Source: an uncultured Draconibacterium sp.
GTDB taxonomy: Bacteria; Bacteroidota; Bacteroidia; Bacteroidales; Prolixibacteraceae
DNA: 64,000 nucleotides
Assembly: GCF_963675065.1 (NCBI RefSeq)
Contig: NZ_OY775906.1
Location: 3,326,001-3,390,000, forward strand
Reading direction: 5' to 3'
The notes below the pieces were generated by a model. It did no database searches and was not told the DNA's origin. It worked only from the letters and a program-made list of their open reading frames with translations. Positions 51,068 to 59,684 of this stretch are shown one piece after another. Position numbers and translations under genes: made by a program. Numbering within the stretch: position 1 is the stretch's first letter; every line of letters starts with the position of its first letter.

Positions 51068-51649
51068 CTATAAGCTTGTAATCGTATAAGTAATTGTTGT
51101 CTCAAAATCTTTAGCTGTTAAAGTTTTGTAGTTATCACTTGTCTCCTCCATTTTCAGCTTGTAAGTTAACTGGTGACCTGAACTACTTCCTGTTCCGGTG
51201 TAGCAATTCTTAATTCCGGTAACTACCGGCTTTTCATCACCCGAAAGTTCAATTGTTTTTGTATCTGTTTTACCTACCTCGCCTTTTCCTTTTCCTGCAT
51301 CTTCTGCCGCTACCAACTCAATGCTTACTCCATTTGGAAGATTATCGCCCTTCATAGATACCGAAATGCTGTTGGCCGAACTTTTTATGATAGATGAGTA
51401 GTTTAACCATACAGAATTGTCACTTGCACTTTCTACATCAAAATTCAAACCCTGCCCTGCAGTTTCAGGAGCAGCTGGTTCAAGCGTAATGGTTGCATCA
51501 GAAGAAATGCCAACTAATGAATAAGATGGAATACCAACTTTAATGTTATGTTCCGCTTTGTCTTTATTACCTTTACTGTCTTTAGCGTTGACAGTTAATG
51601 TTCCGAAAACTAAAAAAATTGCTGCTAATGTTAATGTTACTTTTTTCAT
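51068..51649 (-). CDS. Pilin-like subunit, tandem copy 4 (next to the intact DUF3109 gene)
   Basis: 193 residues from ATG 51649. It differs from copy 1 only by AKDSKGNKD in the linker. Same signal peptide, single Cys in KNCYTG, last strand TTITYTITSL. It is probably the ancestral place of the array because the DUF3109 gene upstream is whole. Promoter at 51719-51734 and three upstream sites at 51799, 51819 and 51837. Confidence 0.7.
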   Translation of the reverse strand: MKKVTLTLAAIFLVFGTLTVNAKDSKGNKDKAEHNIKVGIPSYSLVGISSDATITLEPAAPETAGQGLNFDVESASDNSVWLNYSSIIKSSANSISVSMKGDNLPNGVSIELVAAEDAGKGKGEVGKTDTKTIELSGDEKPVVTGIKNCYTGTGSSSGHQLTYKLKMEETSDNYKTLTAKDFETTITYTITSL

Positions 51650-51718
51650 GATGTTGTGTTGTTTATTTGTTTGTAATTTTTTCTTCAATTTGTAGCGTCC
51701 AACTACGCCACAACATAA

Positions 51719-51734
51719 GCAATCAAAATGCCAA
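51719..51734 (-). promoter_or_regulatory. Sigma-54-like promoter of copy 4
   Basis: Minus strand TTGGCATTTTGATTGC. GG and GC are ten bases apart, as required for sigma-54. Predicted start near 51707. Confidence 0.62.
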
Positions 51735-51798
51735 AACATGCCAAGCACTGAATATCAACAACTTATCTCCATGCCAAAACAAGCCCAAGTCCCCCATT

Positions 51799-51842
51799 GG
51801 GACATTATTTGATCCATTGGGACATTCGCGCATTTTGGGACA
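51799..51842 (-). promoter_or_regulatory. Three GGGACA (TGTCCC) sites upstream of the promoter
   Basis: GGGACA on the plus strand at 51799-51804, 51819-51824 and 51837-51842, spaced 20 and 18 bp; the first two share CCATTGGGACATT. They lie 95 to 133 bp upstream of the predicted start, where activators of sigma-54 bind. The sites are kept in all four units. Confidence 0.5.
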
Positions 51843-51887
51843 GCGGAGACACGGTAAAAATAAATGGGAATTTTACGATGAACGAGC

Positions 51888-52463
51888 CTATTTACCGGAC
51901 AGAATATAGTCGGCTGCGATTTCGAGCTCCTTATACCACTCGGCACCATATTTTGCAGTGAGTGGCTCCTTTAGGAATTTGTAAAGCGGAAGTTTTTCTG
52001 ATGCACCACATTTACGACCGGGCTTGCAAATATCAAGTTCCTGGTAGTTTACGGCATCAAAACGTTTATATTCGGTAATACGAATAGGGAACAAATGACA
52101 CGACAAAGGTTTACGAAATTTGGTCTTTCCGTCAAAGTGCGCCTTTTCGATGGCACATTTTAAAATCCCCTGTTTATTATAGTAGGAGTATACACACTGA
52201 CGATCGTCAACAAGCGGCGTTACCAAATCGCCATCGCTATCGATAACCGAAAATCCCTGTTTCTCCACCTCGCGCTTGTGCTTTTCGGGAAGCAGGTCTT
52301 CAAAAGTGTGATAATCTTCTTCAATAAGAACAGCCTCTTCATCGGTAAGCGGAGCCCCTGAATCCCCTTCTATACAACAGGCACCTTTGCATTTTAATAT
52401 ATCACAAAGGAAATGCTTCTCAAAAACATCACGACTTACTATGGCACGACCAATCTCTATCAC
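51888..52463 (-). CDS. DUF3109 family protein, intact
   Basis: 191 residues. Cys-rich N-terminus (CDILKCKGACCIEGDSGAP, about residues 20-38), then KCAIEKAHFDGK, CHLFPIRI, DICKPGRKCG. The eight or more Cys suggest metal binding. The DUF3109 family is widespread in Bacteroidota and of unknown function. It is the single intact copy; three C-terminal fragments occur in the array downstream. Upstream is a terminator, then gpmI. Confidence 0.78.
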   Translation of the reverse strand: MIEIGRAIVSRDVFEKHFLCDILKCKGACCIEGDSGAPLTDEEAVLIEEDYHTFEDLLPEKHKREVEKQGFSVIDSDGDLVTPLVDDRQCVYSYYNKQGILKCAIEKAHFDGKTKFRKPLSCHLFPIRITEYKRFDAVNYQELDICKPGRKCGASEKLPLYKFLKEPLTAKYGAEWYKELEIAADYILSGK

Positions 52464-52506
52464 TACTCTAAACTTTAAAAATTAATTGTCAGCAAATATT
52501 AAAAAA

Positions 52507-52538
52507 ACAAACCTCACTTGAAAAACAAGCAAGGTTTG
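52507..52538 (-). terminator. Terminator after gpmI
   Basis: CAAACCT and AGGTTTG with inner CTTG/CAAG form a hairpin on the minus strand, followed by T-rich sequence; separates gpmI from the DUF3109 gene. Confidence 0.6.
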
Positions 52539-52560
52539 AAATTATATCTAAAATATCTTC

Positions 52561-54093
52561 TTATTTCTTAATAAGATTTTTACCTGTCATCTCAGCCGGA
52601 ACTTCCAGCCCCATGTCGGCCAATAAAGTTGGAGCAACATCGGCCAAAATACCGTTATCCAATTTAATACCTTCTTTTTCTGTCACGAAAATACAAGGAA
52701 CCGGATTCAACGAGTGAGCGGTATTTTCTGATCCGTCAGAATTTACAGCATTGTCAGCATTACCGTGGTCGGCAATAATCATGATATCGTAACCTCCTTT
52801 TTGGGCCGCAGTAACTACATCTTTTGCACAGGCATCAACCGCTTGCACTGCTTTGTACACCGCTTCATAAACACCGGTATGACCAACCATATCGCCGTTG
52901 GCAAAGTTCAAACAAACAAAGTCAGCTTCGCCATTTTCCAGTTTCGGGACAATAGCATCGCGCACAGCCGGAGCCGACATTTCAGGCTGAAGGTCGTAAG
53001 TTGCCACTTTAGGCGAAGGAACCAAAAGGCGGCTCTCACCATCAAATTCATCCTCGCGGCCACCACTAAAGAAGAAAGTTACGTGAGCATACTTTTCAGT
53101 CTCAGCAATACGGATTTGTTTTTTTCCTGCCTTGGCAACTACCTCACCCATCGTGTTGGTAACGTTATCTTTCTCGAAGATCACATTAATACCTTTAAAA
53201 TCGGCTTTGTAAGTAGTCATGGTGTACCACTTCAAATTCATAGTATGCATTCCAAATTCAGGAAGATCCTTCTGTGTAAATGCGATGGTTGTCTGGCGCA
53301 AACGGTCGGTACGGAAGTTAAAGCAAATTACCACATCTTCCTCCTCGATTTTTGCCAAAGGCTCACCAGCCCCGTCAACCATTACGATTGGTTTCAGGAA
53401 TTCATCGGTTACACCGGCGTCGTATGATGCTTTCATCGAAGCCAGAATATCGGTTGATTTTTCACCTTTACCCTGTGTATATAAATCGTAAGCCAATTTT
53501 AAACGATCGAAGTTGTTGTCGCGATCCATTCCGTAGTAGCGACCGATTAACGAAGCAAATTTTGCATTTGTTCCTTCCAGCGCTTTCAGGTCGTTTTCAA
53601 GAAAACCATAACCCGAACGCGGATCAGTATCGCGACCATCGGTTAAACCATGAATGAATACATCTTCCAGTCCCATATCGGTAGCGATCTGCGAAAGTGC
53701 TACCATATGCGAACTCAATGCATGAACTCCACCAGGGCCAATTAAACCAATCAGGTGTACTTTTTTATTATTTTCTTTGGCGTAATTATAGGCCTCAACC
53801 AATTTTGGGTTTTTCCACAACGATTTGTCGCGAATGGCTTTGGTAATTTTCACCATGTCCTGATATAAAACACGTCCGGCACCAATGTTAAGGTGACCCA
53901 CTTCCGAGTTCCCCATTTGTCCATCAGGCAAACCAACATTTTCGCCACTTGCCAACAATTGAGAGTGTGGATATTTTTCCATCAACGAATCGATAAAAGG
54001 AGTTGGAGCAGTTGCTACAATATCACTTTTCGATCCATCACCGATTCCCCATCCATCGAGAATCATCAATAAAGTCTTCTGATTATCAGCCAT
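52561..54093 (-). CDS. gpmI: Phosphoglycerate mutase, cofactor-independent
   Basis: 510 residues. LMILDGWGIGDGS starts the alkaline-phosphatase-like fold, and QMGNSEVGHLNIGAGRVLYQD carries the catalytic Ser. IIADHGNADNAV and SLNPVPCIFV complete the metal sites. It interconverts 3- and 2-phosphoglycerate in glycolysis. A TATTTTTG -7 box lies 38 bp upstream on the same strand. Confidence 0.95.
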   Translation of the reverse strand: MADNQKTLLMILDGWGIGDGSKSDIVATAPTPFIDSLMEKYPHSQLLASGENVGLPDGQMGNSEVGHLNIGAGRVLYQDMVKITKAIRDKSLWKNPKLVEAYNYAKENNKKVHLIGLIGPGGVHALSSHMVALSQIATDMGLEDVFIHGLTDGRDTDPRSGYGFLENDLKALEGTNAKFASLIGRYYGMDRDNNFDRLKLAYDLYTQGKGEKSTDILASMKASYDAGVTDEFLKPIVMVDGAGEPLAKIEEEDVVICFNFRTDRLRQTTIAFTQKDLPEFGMHTMNLKWYTMTTYKADFKGINVIFEKDNVTNTMGEVVAKAGKKQIRIAETEKYAHVTFFFSGGREDEFDGESRLLVPSPKVATYDLQPEMSAPAVRDAIVPKLENGEADFVCLNFANGDMVGHTGVYEAVYKAVQAVDACAKDVVTAAQKGGYDIMIIADHGNADNAVNSDGSENTAHSLNPVPCIFVTEKEGIKLDNGILADVAPTLLADMGLEVPAEMTGKNLIKK

Positions 54094-54131
54094 TATATTC
54101 TGTTTTTATTAAATATCAATTTTAGAACGGA

Positions 54132-54139
54132 CAAAAATA
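54132..54139 (-). promoter_or_regulatory. -7 box (TATTTTTG) of gpmI
   Basis: Exact TAnnTTTG on the minus strand, 38 bp before the gpmI start. Confidence 0.5.
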
Positions 54140-54198
54140 TCCTTTTTTAAATCATTAAGGAAATTACAGCCGATATGTTCAGGTTGATTTAACAATCT

Positions 54199-54232
54199 TT
54201 TGGAATTAATTGAGGTTAATAATTTAATTTTG
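54199..54232 (+). promoter_or_regulatory. Housekeeping promoter of the histidine kinase gene
   Basis: TTTG at 54199-54202 and TAATTTTG at 54225-54232, spacer 22. The kinase gene starts 95 bp later. Confidence 0.5.
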
Positions 54233-54327
54233 TCCAGTGCGCTTTGCGAAACATTGTTCACTGCTAATTCCATTGGGCATGCAACTTCCGGAGCCTGTAT
54301 CCGTTTTAGTTGTGAAGTAGACTATTT

Positions 54328-56724
54328 ATGAGACGAATAAAAATAGAAATACCGGTTATTCTGCTTACCATCGTAATCATCTCATTGCTGGGATTGTCGG
54401 GGAATTTTGTGTACAAAAGTTTATCCGAGATCGTTAATTCCATGCTTTCCGAATCGAAACCCGACAATACACTTATCCTGGTGAAAGATGTGGCGATGGA
54501 TTTGAACGAGACTGAAAACATGGTGAGACTTTACTCGCTCAGTAACGACAACGATTACCTCGAAAATTACAGAAACGTAAATCAGTCGCTTGAAACAAAA
54601 TTTGAAGAGTTACGATCCATTTATAACGTCGACAGCACCCGACAAATGCTGGTTGATTCAGTATTGATACTGGCTCAGCAAAAAGTCGTTGTTTGGGAGA
54701 AGATTCTAAACCTACACTTCTCGCGCGGAAACGAACACGAAGCTTTTAACCAATATGCTGAAACGCTTGACACCGTATTAACGGTACAGGATACCATACA
54801 TTTTGAAGAACCTGAAAAGCGAGGCTTTTTTAAACGGCTCTTAAAGAAACCGGAACCCCCAACCCCGGTCATTGTTGATCGTACTTTAGAAAAGCAGCGT
54901 CTCCAACAAGAAATAGAATCACTTGAAAAAGAGCTAGAGCAACGCAATCAACGAATGAGCTCTGCGGAAGCAGTTTATATGCGCAAAAACTTTGAGATCA
55001 GTGAAAATCTTGCTGATGTTATAACTGCACTGGAACGACAGGAAGAAGAAAGTTTTCTGCGGCAGTCACAGGAAGCGGAACTGCTCGCAAACGAAACCTA
55101 CGAACGTCTGTTATACTTTGCATTGTCGGTATTTCTCTTGCTGATTTTGGTTTTGATCCTGTTTTTCCGCGACCTTCGAAAATCACGCTCGTACCAAAAA
55201 GTGCTAAAAAAAGCCAAAACACACGCCGAAAATCTGGCACGCACAAAAGAATTATTTGTGGCCACCGTGAGCCACGAAATGCGAACTCCTGTTAATGCCA
55301 TTTACGGGTTGAGCGAGCAACTACTTCAAAAACAACACAACAAACAAACACAAGAAGACCTGAGAGTGATTTTCGACTCCACCAAACACTTAGCCGAACT
55401 GGTAAATGATACTTTTGATTTTTCACGACTTGAAAAACAAAACATCCAGCTGATACCTGTACATTTTTCATTGGAAGATCTGCTACACAAAATCGAGTTG
55501 TACAACAAACCGAGTGCGCAAGCTAAAAACATCAGTTTCAATATTAAGAATAATGTAGAAAAGGAGTTGGTACTGTTTGGCGACGAAGGCCGGCTAAAAC
55601 AGATACTAAATAACCTCATCACTAATGCACTGAAATTCACCGACGAAGGTGAAGTCAAATTAAACGTTAATTGCATAGAGCAAAAAAATCAATTGCTCCT
55701 CGATTTCGAAATCACGGACACCGGAATTGGCATACCCAAAGAAAGTCAGGACAAAATTTTTGATGATTTTGTGCAACTAGATACCGATATCAATAAAAAA
55801 GCTGGCGGTACCGGTTTGGGACTTTACATCGTTAAAAAACTGGTGGATCTCCTTGGCGGTAAAATATCGGTTGAGAGTGAAGTTAATAAAGGAACCCGCT
55901 TTTTTGTTTCAGTTCCGCTACAAAAAGGTGACAGCGAAAAACTTCAGCAAACTTTTAAAAGTTTCGATACTCCGGAAGTATTAAAAGGCAAAGCGGTTTT
56001 ACTTGTTGACGACGAAGCATTTAACCGCCACTTGCTAAAAAGTATTTTCACCAAATGGAAGGTTGATTTTGATGAAGCCGAAAACGGACAGGAAGCAGTT
56101 GCTTTGGCTGCACAAAACAATTACGCCCTTATTCTTATGGACATCCGAATGCCGGTAATGAACGGAGCAGAAGCTGCGCGCACAATAAAACAGACGGGGC
56201 ATAAGGCTCGAATCGTTGCCTTATCAGCAAATTCTGATGCCGTACAAAAAGATAATAATGTGTTTGACAGCTCATTGAAAAAACCTTTTGATGAAGCCGC
56301 ATTATACAACACCATTTGCAATACAGCAGCAGAAAAGCCGACAAAAGAAAATCCCAATCAGGAAAAATCGTTCATATATCATCCTGATCTGAGCGAACTA
56401 AAACGAATGGGAAACGGCGATCCTGAATTCCTGAAAGAAATGATCGACCTGTTTTTAAAAACCAGCGCTGCCAGCATGCAGTCGATCGACGAAAATCTGG
56501 CAAGTAAAAATTATGATGCCATTGCGGAGCTGTCACACAAACTGGCATCGCCGGTAAAATATATGAATGTAACCGGTGTTTACAACACTGTAAAAGAGCT
56601 GGAGCAACTTGCAAAAGAAGGCAATAAATCAACGATTATAGAAGAAAAAGTTGCCCAGCTGCACCACGAAATTGAGGCCCTCAACAAAGAACTGGAAACA
56701 CTTCTCCGAGAAAAGTTCGAATAA
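54328..56724 (+). CDS. Hybrid sensor histidine kinase with REC and Hpt domains
   Basis: 798 residues. Two transmembrane helices (about 9-31 and 255-277) flank a periplasmic region with a long coiled coil. Then HisKA with VSHEMRTP (His316), HATPase_c with NLITNALKFTDEGE and GTGLGLYIVKKL, a REC domain with LVDDEAFNRH and phosphoacceptor Asp605 in LILMDIRMP, and a C-terminal Hpt domain with His737 in AELSHKLASP. This is a complete phosphorelay except for the output regulator. The NtrC-type regulator at 58160 is the obvious candidate. An MFS transporter gene lies between. Confidence 0.9.
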   Translation: MRRIKIEIPVILLTIVIISLLGLSGNFVYKSLSEIVNSMLSESKPDNTLILVKDVAMDLNETENMVRLYSLSNDNDYLENYRNVNQSLETKFEELRSIYNVDSTRQMLVDSVLILAQQKVVVWEKILNLHFSRGNEHEAFNQYAETLDTVLTVQDTIHFEEPEKRGFFKRLLKKPEPPTPVIVDRTLEKQRLQQEIESLEKELEQRNQRMSSAEAVYMRKNFEISENLADVITALERQEEESFLRQSQEAELLANETYERLLYFALSVFLLLILVLILFFRDLRKSRSYQKVLKKAKTHAENLARTKELFVATVSHEMRTPVNAIYGLSEQLLQKQHNKQTQEDLRVIFDSTKHLAELVNDTFDFSRLEKQNIQLIPVHFSLEDLLHKIELYNKPSAQAKNISFNIKNNVEKELVLFGDEGRLKQILNNLITNALKFTDEGEVKLNVNCIEQKNQLLLDFEITDTGIGIPKESQDKIFDDFVQLDTDINKKAGGTGLGLYIVKKLVDLLGGKISVESEVNKGTRFFVSVPLQKGDSEKLQQTFKSFDTPEVLKGKAVLLVDDEAFNRHLLKSIFTKWKVDFDEAENGQEAVALAAQNNYALILMDIRMPVMNGAEAARTIKQTGHKARIVALSANSDAVQKDNNVFDSSLKKPFDEAALYNTICNTAAEKPTKENPNQEKSFIYHPDLSELKRMGNGDPEFLKEMIDLFLKTSAASMQSIDENLASKNYDAIAELSHKLASPVKYMNVTGVYNTVKELEQLAKEGNKSTIIEEKVAQLHHEIEALNKELETLLREKFE

Positions 56725-56799
56725 CTAATAAATATTGTTTTCCGAATCCGGGCATATTCAATACATTTGTTTTTTACTAAAAACCAAATCCGGAATTAT

Positions 56800-58077
56800 A
56801 TGCACAATAAACAAGTTACAATACCAGGATGGCTAAGATGGGTAGCCCTGGTAGCCGTTAGCCTTACCATGTTTGGCAGCTATTATATGTACGACAGCGT
56901 TGCTTACGTTGCTAAAGATTTTATTGAATTACTAGGATTCAGCCAGACCAACATTGGGCAACTTTATACCATGTATAGTATTGCAGCTGTAATCGTTCTG
57001 TTCTTCAGCGGTGTTTTTATCGATAAATACGGCACACGCGTTTCCATGGTATTGTTTGGCGCCATTTGTAGTTTGGCCGGTTTTGTTACCGCTTTTAGCG
57101 ACAATTTAACCATAATACTTATCGGCAGATTTATATTAGGTTTTGGCAGCGAACCATTAATTGTTGCGCTAACAGTTGCGCTCGCAAAATGGTTTAAAGG
57201 TAAAGAACTTGGTTTCGCACTAGGTATCAACCTGCTTATTGGCCGGGGCGGATCTTATTTTGTAGACCGATCGAATACCTGGGCCAGTTCGATTTACGAC
57301 ATGGGATGGCAGCCAGTACTATACCTTGCCGCCGGAATTGGCTTACTTTGTTTTTTGGGCGGTGTTGTCTATTATTTCATTGAAAGATGGACACAAAAAA
57401 GATATGTGCTTGGCAAAGCTGATGAAACCGAAAAACTGGATTTTAAAGGCTTATTCAAATACAGCCCATCCTTTTGGTATGTGGTAATTCTTTGTTTAAC
57501 ATTTTATTCTGCCATATTCCCATTCCGTGGTTTTGCACCCACATTTTACCAGGATGCACATGGCGTAACAGAACAAATGGCCGGCAAACTCAATAGCGTA
57601 TTAATTATGGCAACCATGTTTGCCACTCCCGTAATCGGACTACTGATCGACAAAATCGGGCGCCGTGCACTAATGATGCTTATCGGATCGATAATTATAC
57701 TCCCCGTGTATTTGATGTTTGCCTATGGAAACATGTCGTTGTACATCCCCGTAACCTTAATGGGAATATCATTCTCGCTTATCCCGGCGGTAATGTGGCC
57801 CTCGGTTGCCTACATTGTTGACGAAAAGAAACTGGGAACCGCTTACGCCCTGATGACTTTATTACAGCAGATTGGAGTAGCAGCGATGGCCTGGTTAATT
57901 GGTGTTACCAACGATGTTTCGGGAGCATCGGCGAGTAATCCTGAAGGATATATTCCCGGAATGTGGATATTTAGTATACTCGGTATTGCGGGCTTATTAT
58001 TCAGTTTCCTCTTGCGCCGGGCAGAAAAAGGGCCAAACGGACATGGACTTGAAGAGCCAAGCGGCAGTAAAAACTAA
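56800..58077 (+). CDS. MFS transporter
   Basis: 425 residues from ATG 56800 (frame open to TTG 56767). About 12 hydrophobic helices. The motif A region GVFIDKYGTRVSM after helix 2 and GLLIDKIGRRALMM in the second half are typical of the major facilitator superfamily. The substrate cannot be inferred. It sits between the two components of a probable signalling pair, so it may transport the signal or be part of the sensed pathway. Confidence 0.85.
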   Translation: MHNKQVTIPGWLRWVALVAVSLTMFGSYYMYDSVAYVAKDFIELLGFSQTNIGQLYTMYSIAAVIVLFFSGVFIDKYGTRVSMVLFGAICSLAGFVTAFSDNLTIILIGRFILGFGSEPLIVALTVALAKWFKGKELGFALGINLLIGRGGSYFVDRSNTWASSIYDMGWQPVLYLAAGIGLLCFLGGVVYYFIERWTQKRYVLGKADETEKLDFKGLFKYSPSFWYVVILCLTFYSAIFPFRGFAPTFYQDAHGVTEQMAGKLNSVLIMATMFATPVIGLLIDKIGRRALMMLIGSIIILPVYLMFAYGNMSLYIPVTLMGISFSLIPAVMWPSVAYIVDEKKLGTAYALMTLLQQIGVAAMAWLIGVTNDVSGASASNPEGYIPGMWIFSILGIAGLLFSFLLRRAEKGPNGHGLEEPSGSKN

Positions 58078-58159
58078 TTTAATTCAGTAGACAAGAACAA
58101 TTCCAGGTATAAAATGTAGTTTAGAATAACGAAAATCCGGTAGCAGAGAATAGCTAAAT

Positions 58160-59506
58160 ATGGAAGTTAAAACAAGTAAAATATTTGTTGTTGAAGATGA
58201 TGAATGGTACCGTCGCTTACTGGTACATAATCTTTCCATGAATCCGGATTACGTGGTTAAAGCTTTCGGTACAGGCAAAGAATGTTTGAACAACCTGCAC
58301 GAACTACCCGATGTTGTTACGCTTGATTACCGCCTGCCCGACATGAAAGGACTCGAAGTTTTAAAGCAAATAAAAGCTACAAACGACGATATTCAGGTTA
58401 TTCTCATTTCGGAACAGGACGATATTGAAGTAGTTGTTGATCTGCTAAAACATGGCGCTTACGATTACATCGTAAAATCGAAAGACATCCGGGAACGTCT
58501 GCTGAACACCGTAAATAATATTAGTAAGGAGTTTAAACTTAAAAACGAGATCCGTTCACTAAGGCAGGAAGTTAAAAAGAAATACAGCTACGAGAATACG
58601 ATTGTGGGTAACAGTCCGGCCACACAAAAAATATACAACCTGATTGAAAAAGCCACCCGTACCAATGTTACCGTTTCAATAAGTGGAGAAACCGGAACCG
58701 GAAAAGAACTGGTTGCCAAAGCCATTCATTACAATTCGTCGCGTGCCAAACAGCCTTTTGTTCCGGTAAACATGGCTGCCATTCCGAATGAATTGATCGA
58801 GAGTGAACTTTTTGGTCACGAGAAAGGTGCTTTTACCGGTGCTGCTGCACGACGAATAGGCAAATTTGAAGAAGCAAACTCGGGCACCTTGTTTCTGGAT
58901 GAAATTGCGGAGATGGATATTTCGTTACAGGCAAAACTGTTAAGGGCTTTACAGGAAAAAGAGATCATACGGGTTGGAAGCAACAAAGCGGTAAAAATTG
59001 ATTGCCGTATTATTATTGCCACTAACAAAAACCTGTTGGAAGAAGTAAAAAAAGGCAACTTCAGGCAAGACCTTTATTACCGGTTTTATGGTTTGCCAAT
59101 CGATCTTCCCCCCTTGCGCGACAGGGGAAATGATGTTATCGTGTTGGCAAAAAGTTTCATCCAACAGTTTTGTAAAGAAAATAAACTGGAGCAAAAACAG
59201 CTGTCTCCTTCTGCCAGTAAAAAATTACTGGCCTATCCCTTCCCGGGTAATGTGCGCGAGTTAAAATCGGTTATCGAACTGGCAACAACTCTTGTTGATG
59301 AAAAGGAAATTACTGCCGACCATTTACTACTCGAAGATGCCGAAAACATTGAAGGTCTGCTAACCGAAGAGCTCACCCTGCGCGAATATAATCTGCGACT
59401 GGTAAAACGGATGCTCGACAAATACGATAACAAACCGAAAGTGGTTGCAGACAAACTGGATATTGGTGTTGCTACCATTTATCGTATGCTAAAAGAAGAT
59501 CAGTAG
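58160..59506 (+). CDS. NtrC-type sigma-54 dependent response regulator
   Basis: 448 residues. REC domain 1-130 with phosphoacceptor Asp56 in TLDYRLPDMKG; AAA+ domain with Walker A GETGTGKELV, the sigma-54 contact motif GAFTGA in HEKGAFTGAAARRIG, and DEIAEMDISLQAKLLRAL; a C-terminal Fis-type helix-turn-helix PKVVADKLDIGVATIYRML. It activates sigma-54 promoters from distant sites after phosphorylation. Two palindromes lie just downstream of its stop. Confidence 0.93.
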   Translation: MEVKTSKIFVVEDDEWYRRLLVHNLSMNPDYVVKAFGTGKECLNNLHELPDVVTLDYRLPDMKGLEVLKQIKATNDDIQVILISEQDDIEVVVDLLKHGAYDYIVKSKDIRERLLNTVNNISKEFKLKNEIRSLRQEVKKKYSYENTIVGNSPATQKIYNLIEKATRTNVTVSISGETGTGKELVAKAIHYNSSRAKQPFVPVNMAAIPNELIESELFGHEKGAFTGAAARRIGKFEEANSGTLFLDEIAEMDISLQAKLLRALQEKEIIRVGSNKAVKIDCRIIIATNKNLLEEVKKGNFRQDLYYRFYGLPIDLPPLRDRGNDVIVLAKSFIQQFCKENKLEQKQLSPSASKKLLAYPFPGNVRELKSVIELATTLVDEKEITADHLLLEDAENIEGLLTEELTLREYNLRLVKRMLDKYDNKPKVVADKLDIGVATIYRMLKEDQ

Positions 59507-59518
59507 CCTTTCTTCAAT

Positions 59519-59554
59519 ATTATCATTTTGATAATTTCACTATCATATTGATAG
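59519..59554. promoter_or_regulatory. Two palindromes, possible activator sites
   Basis: ATTATCA-TTT-TGATAAT (59519-59535) and CTATCA-TAT-TGATAG (59540-59554), both perfect, centres 20 bp apart (two helical turns). They lie about 100-120 bp before the predicted start of the coiled-coil gene. Sites for the NtrC-type regulator encoded immediately upstream are plausible. Confidence 0.6.
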
Positions 59555-59619
59555 AATACTATTCTTTACCATTTTCCCTCCATATTCATTTTCAGCCCAT
59601 TACGCATTCCGAATTTTAA

Positions 59620-59634
59620 TGGCACAACAATTGG
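59620..59634 (+). promoter_or_regulatory. Sigma-54-like promoter of the coiled-coil gene
   Basis: TGGCAC at 59620-59625 and TTGG at 59631-59634 match TGGCAC-N5-TTGC except for the last base. The mismatch is at the conserved C of the -12 element. Confidence 0.45.
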
Positions 59635-59684
59635 CTATTGAATGACAAATAATTCAAAAAAAAACTAATAAGGAGGACATAATT

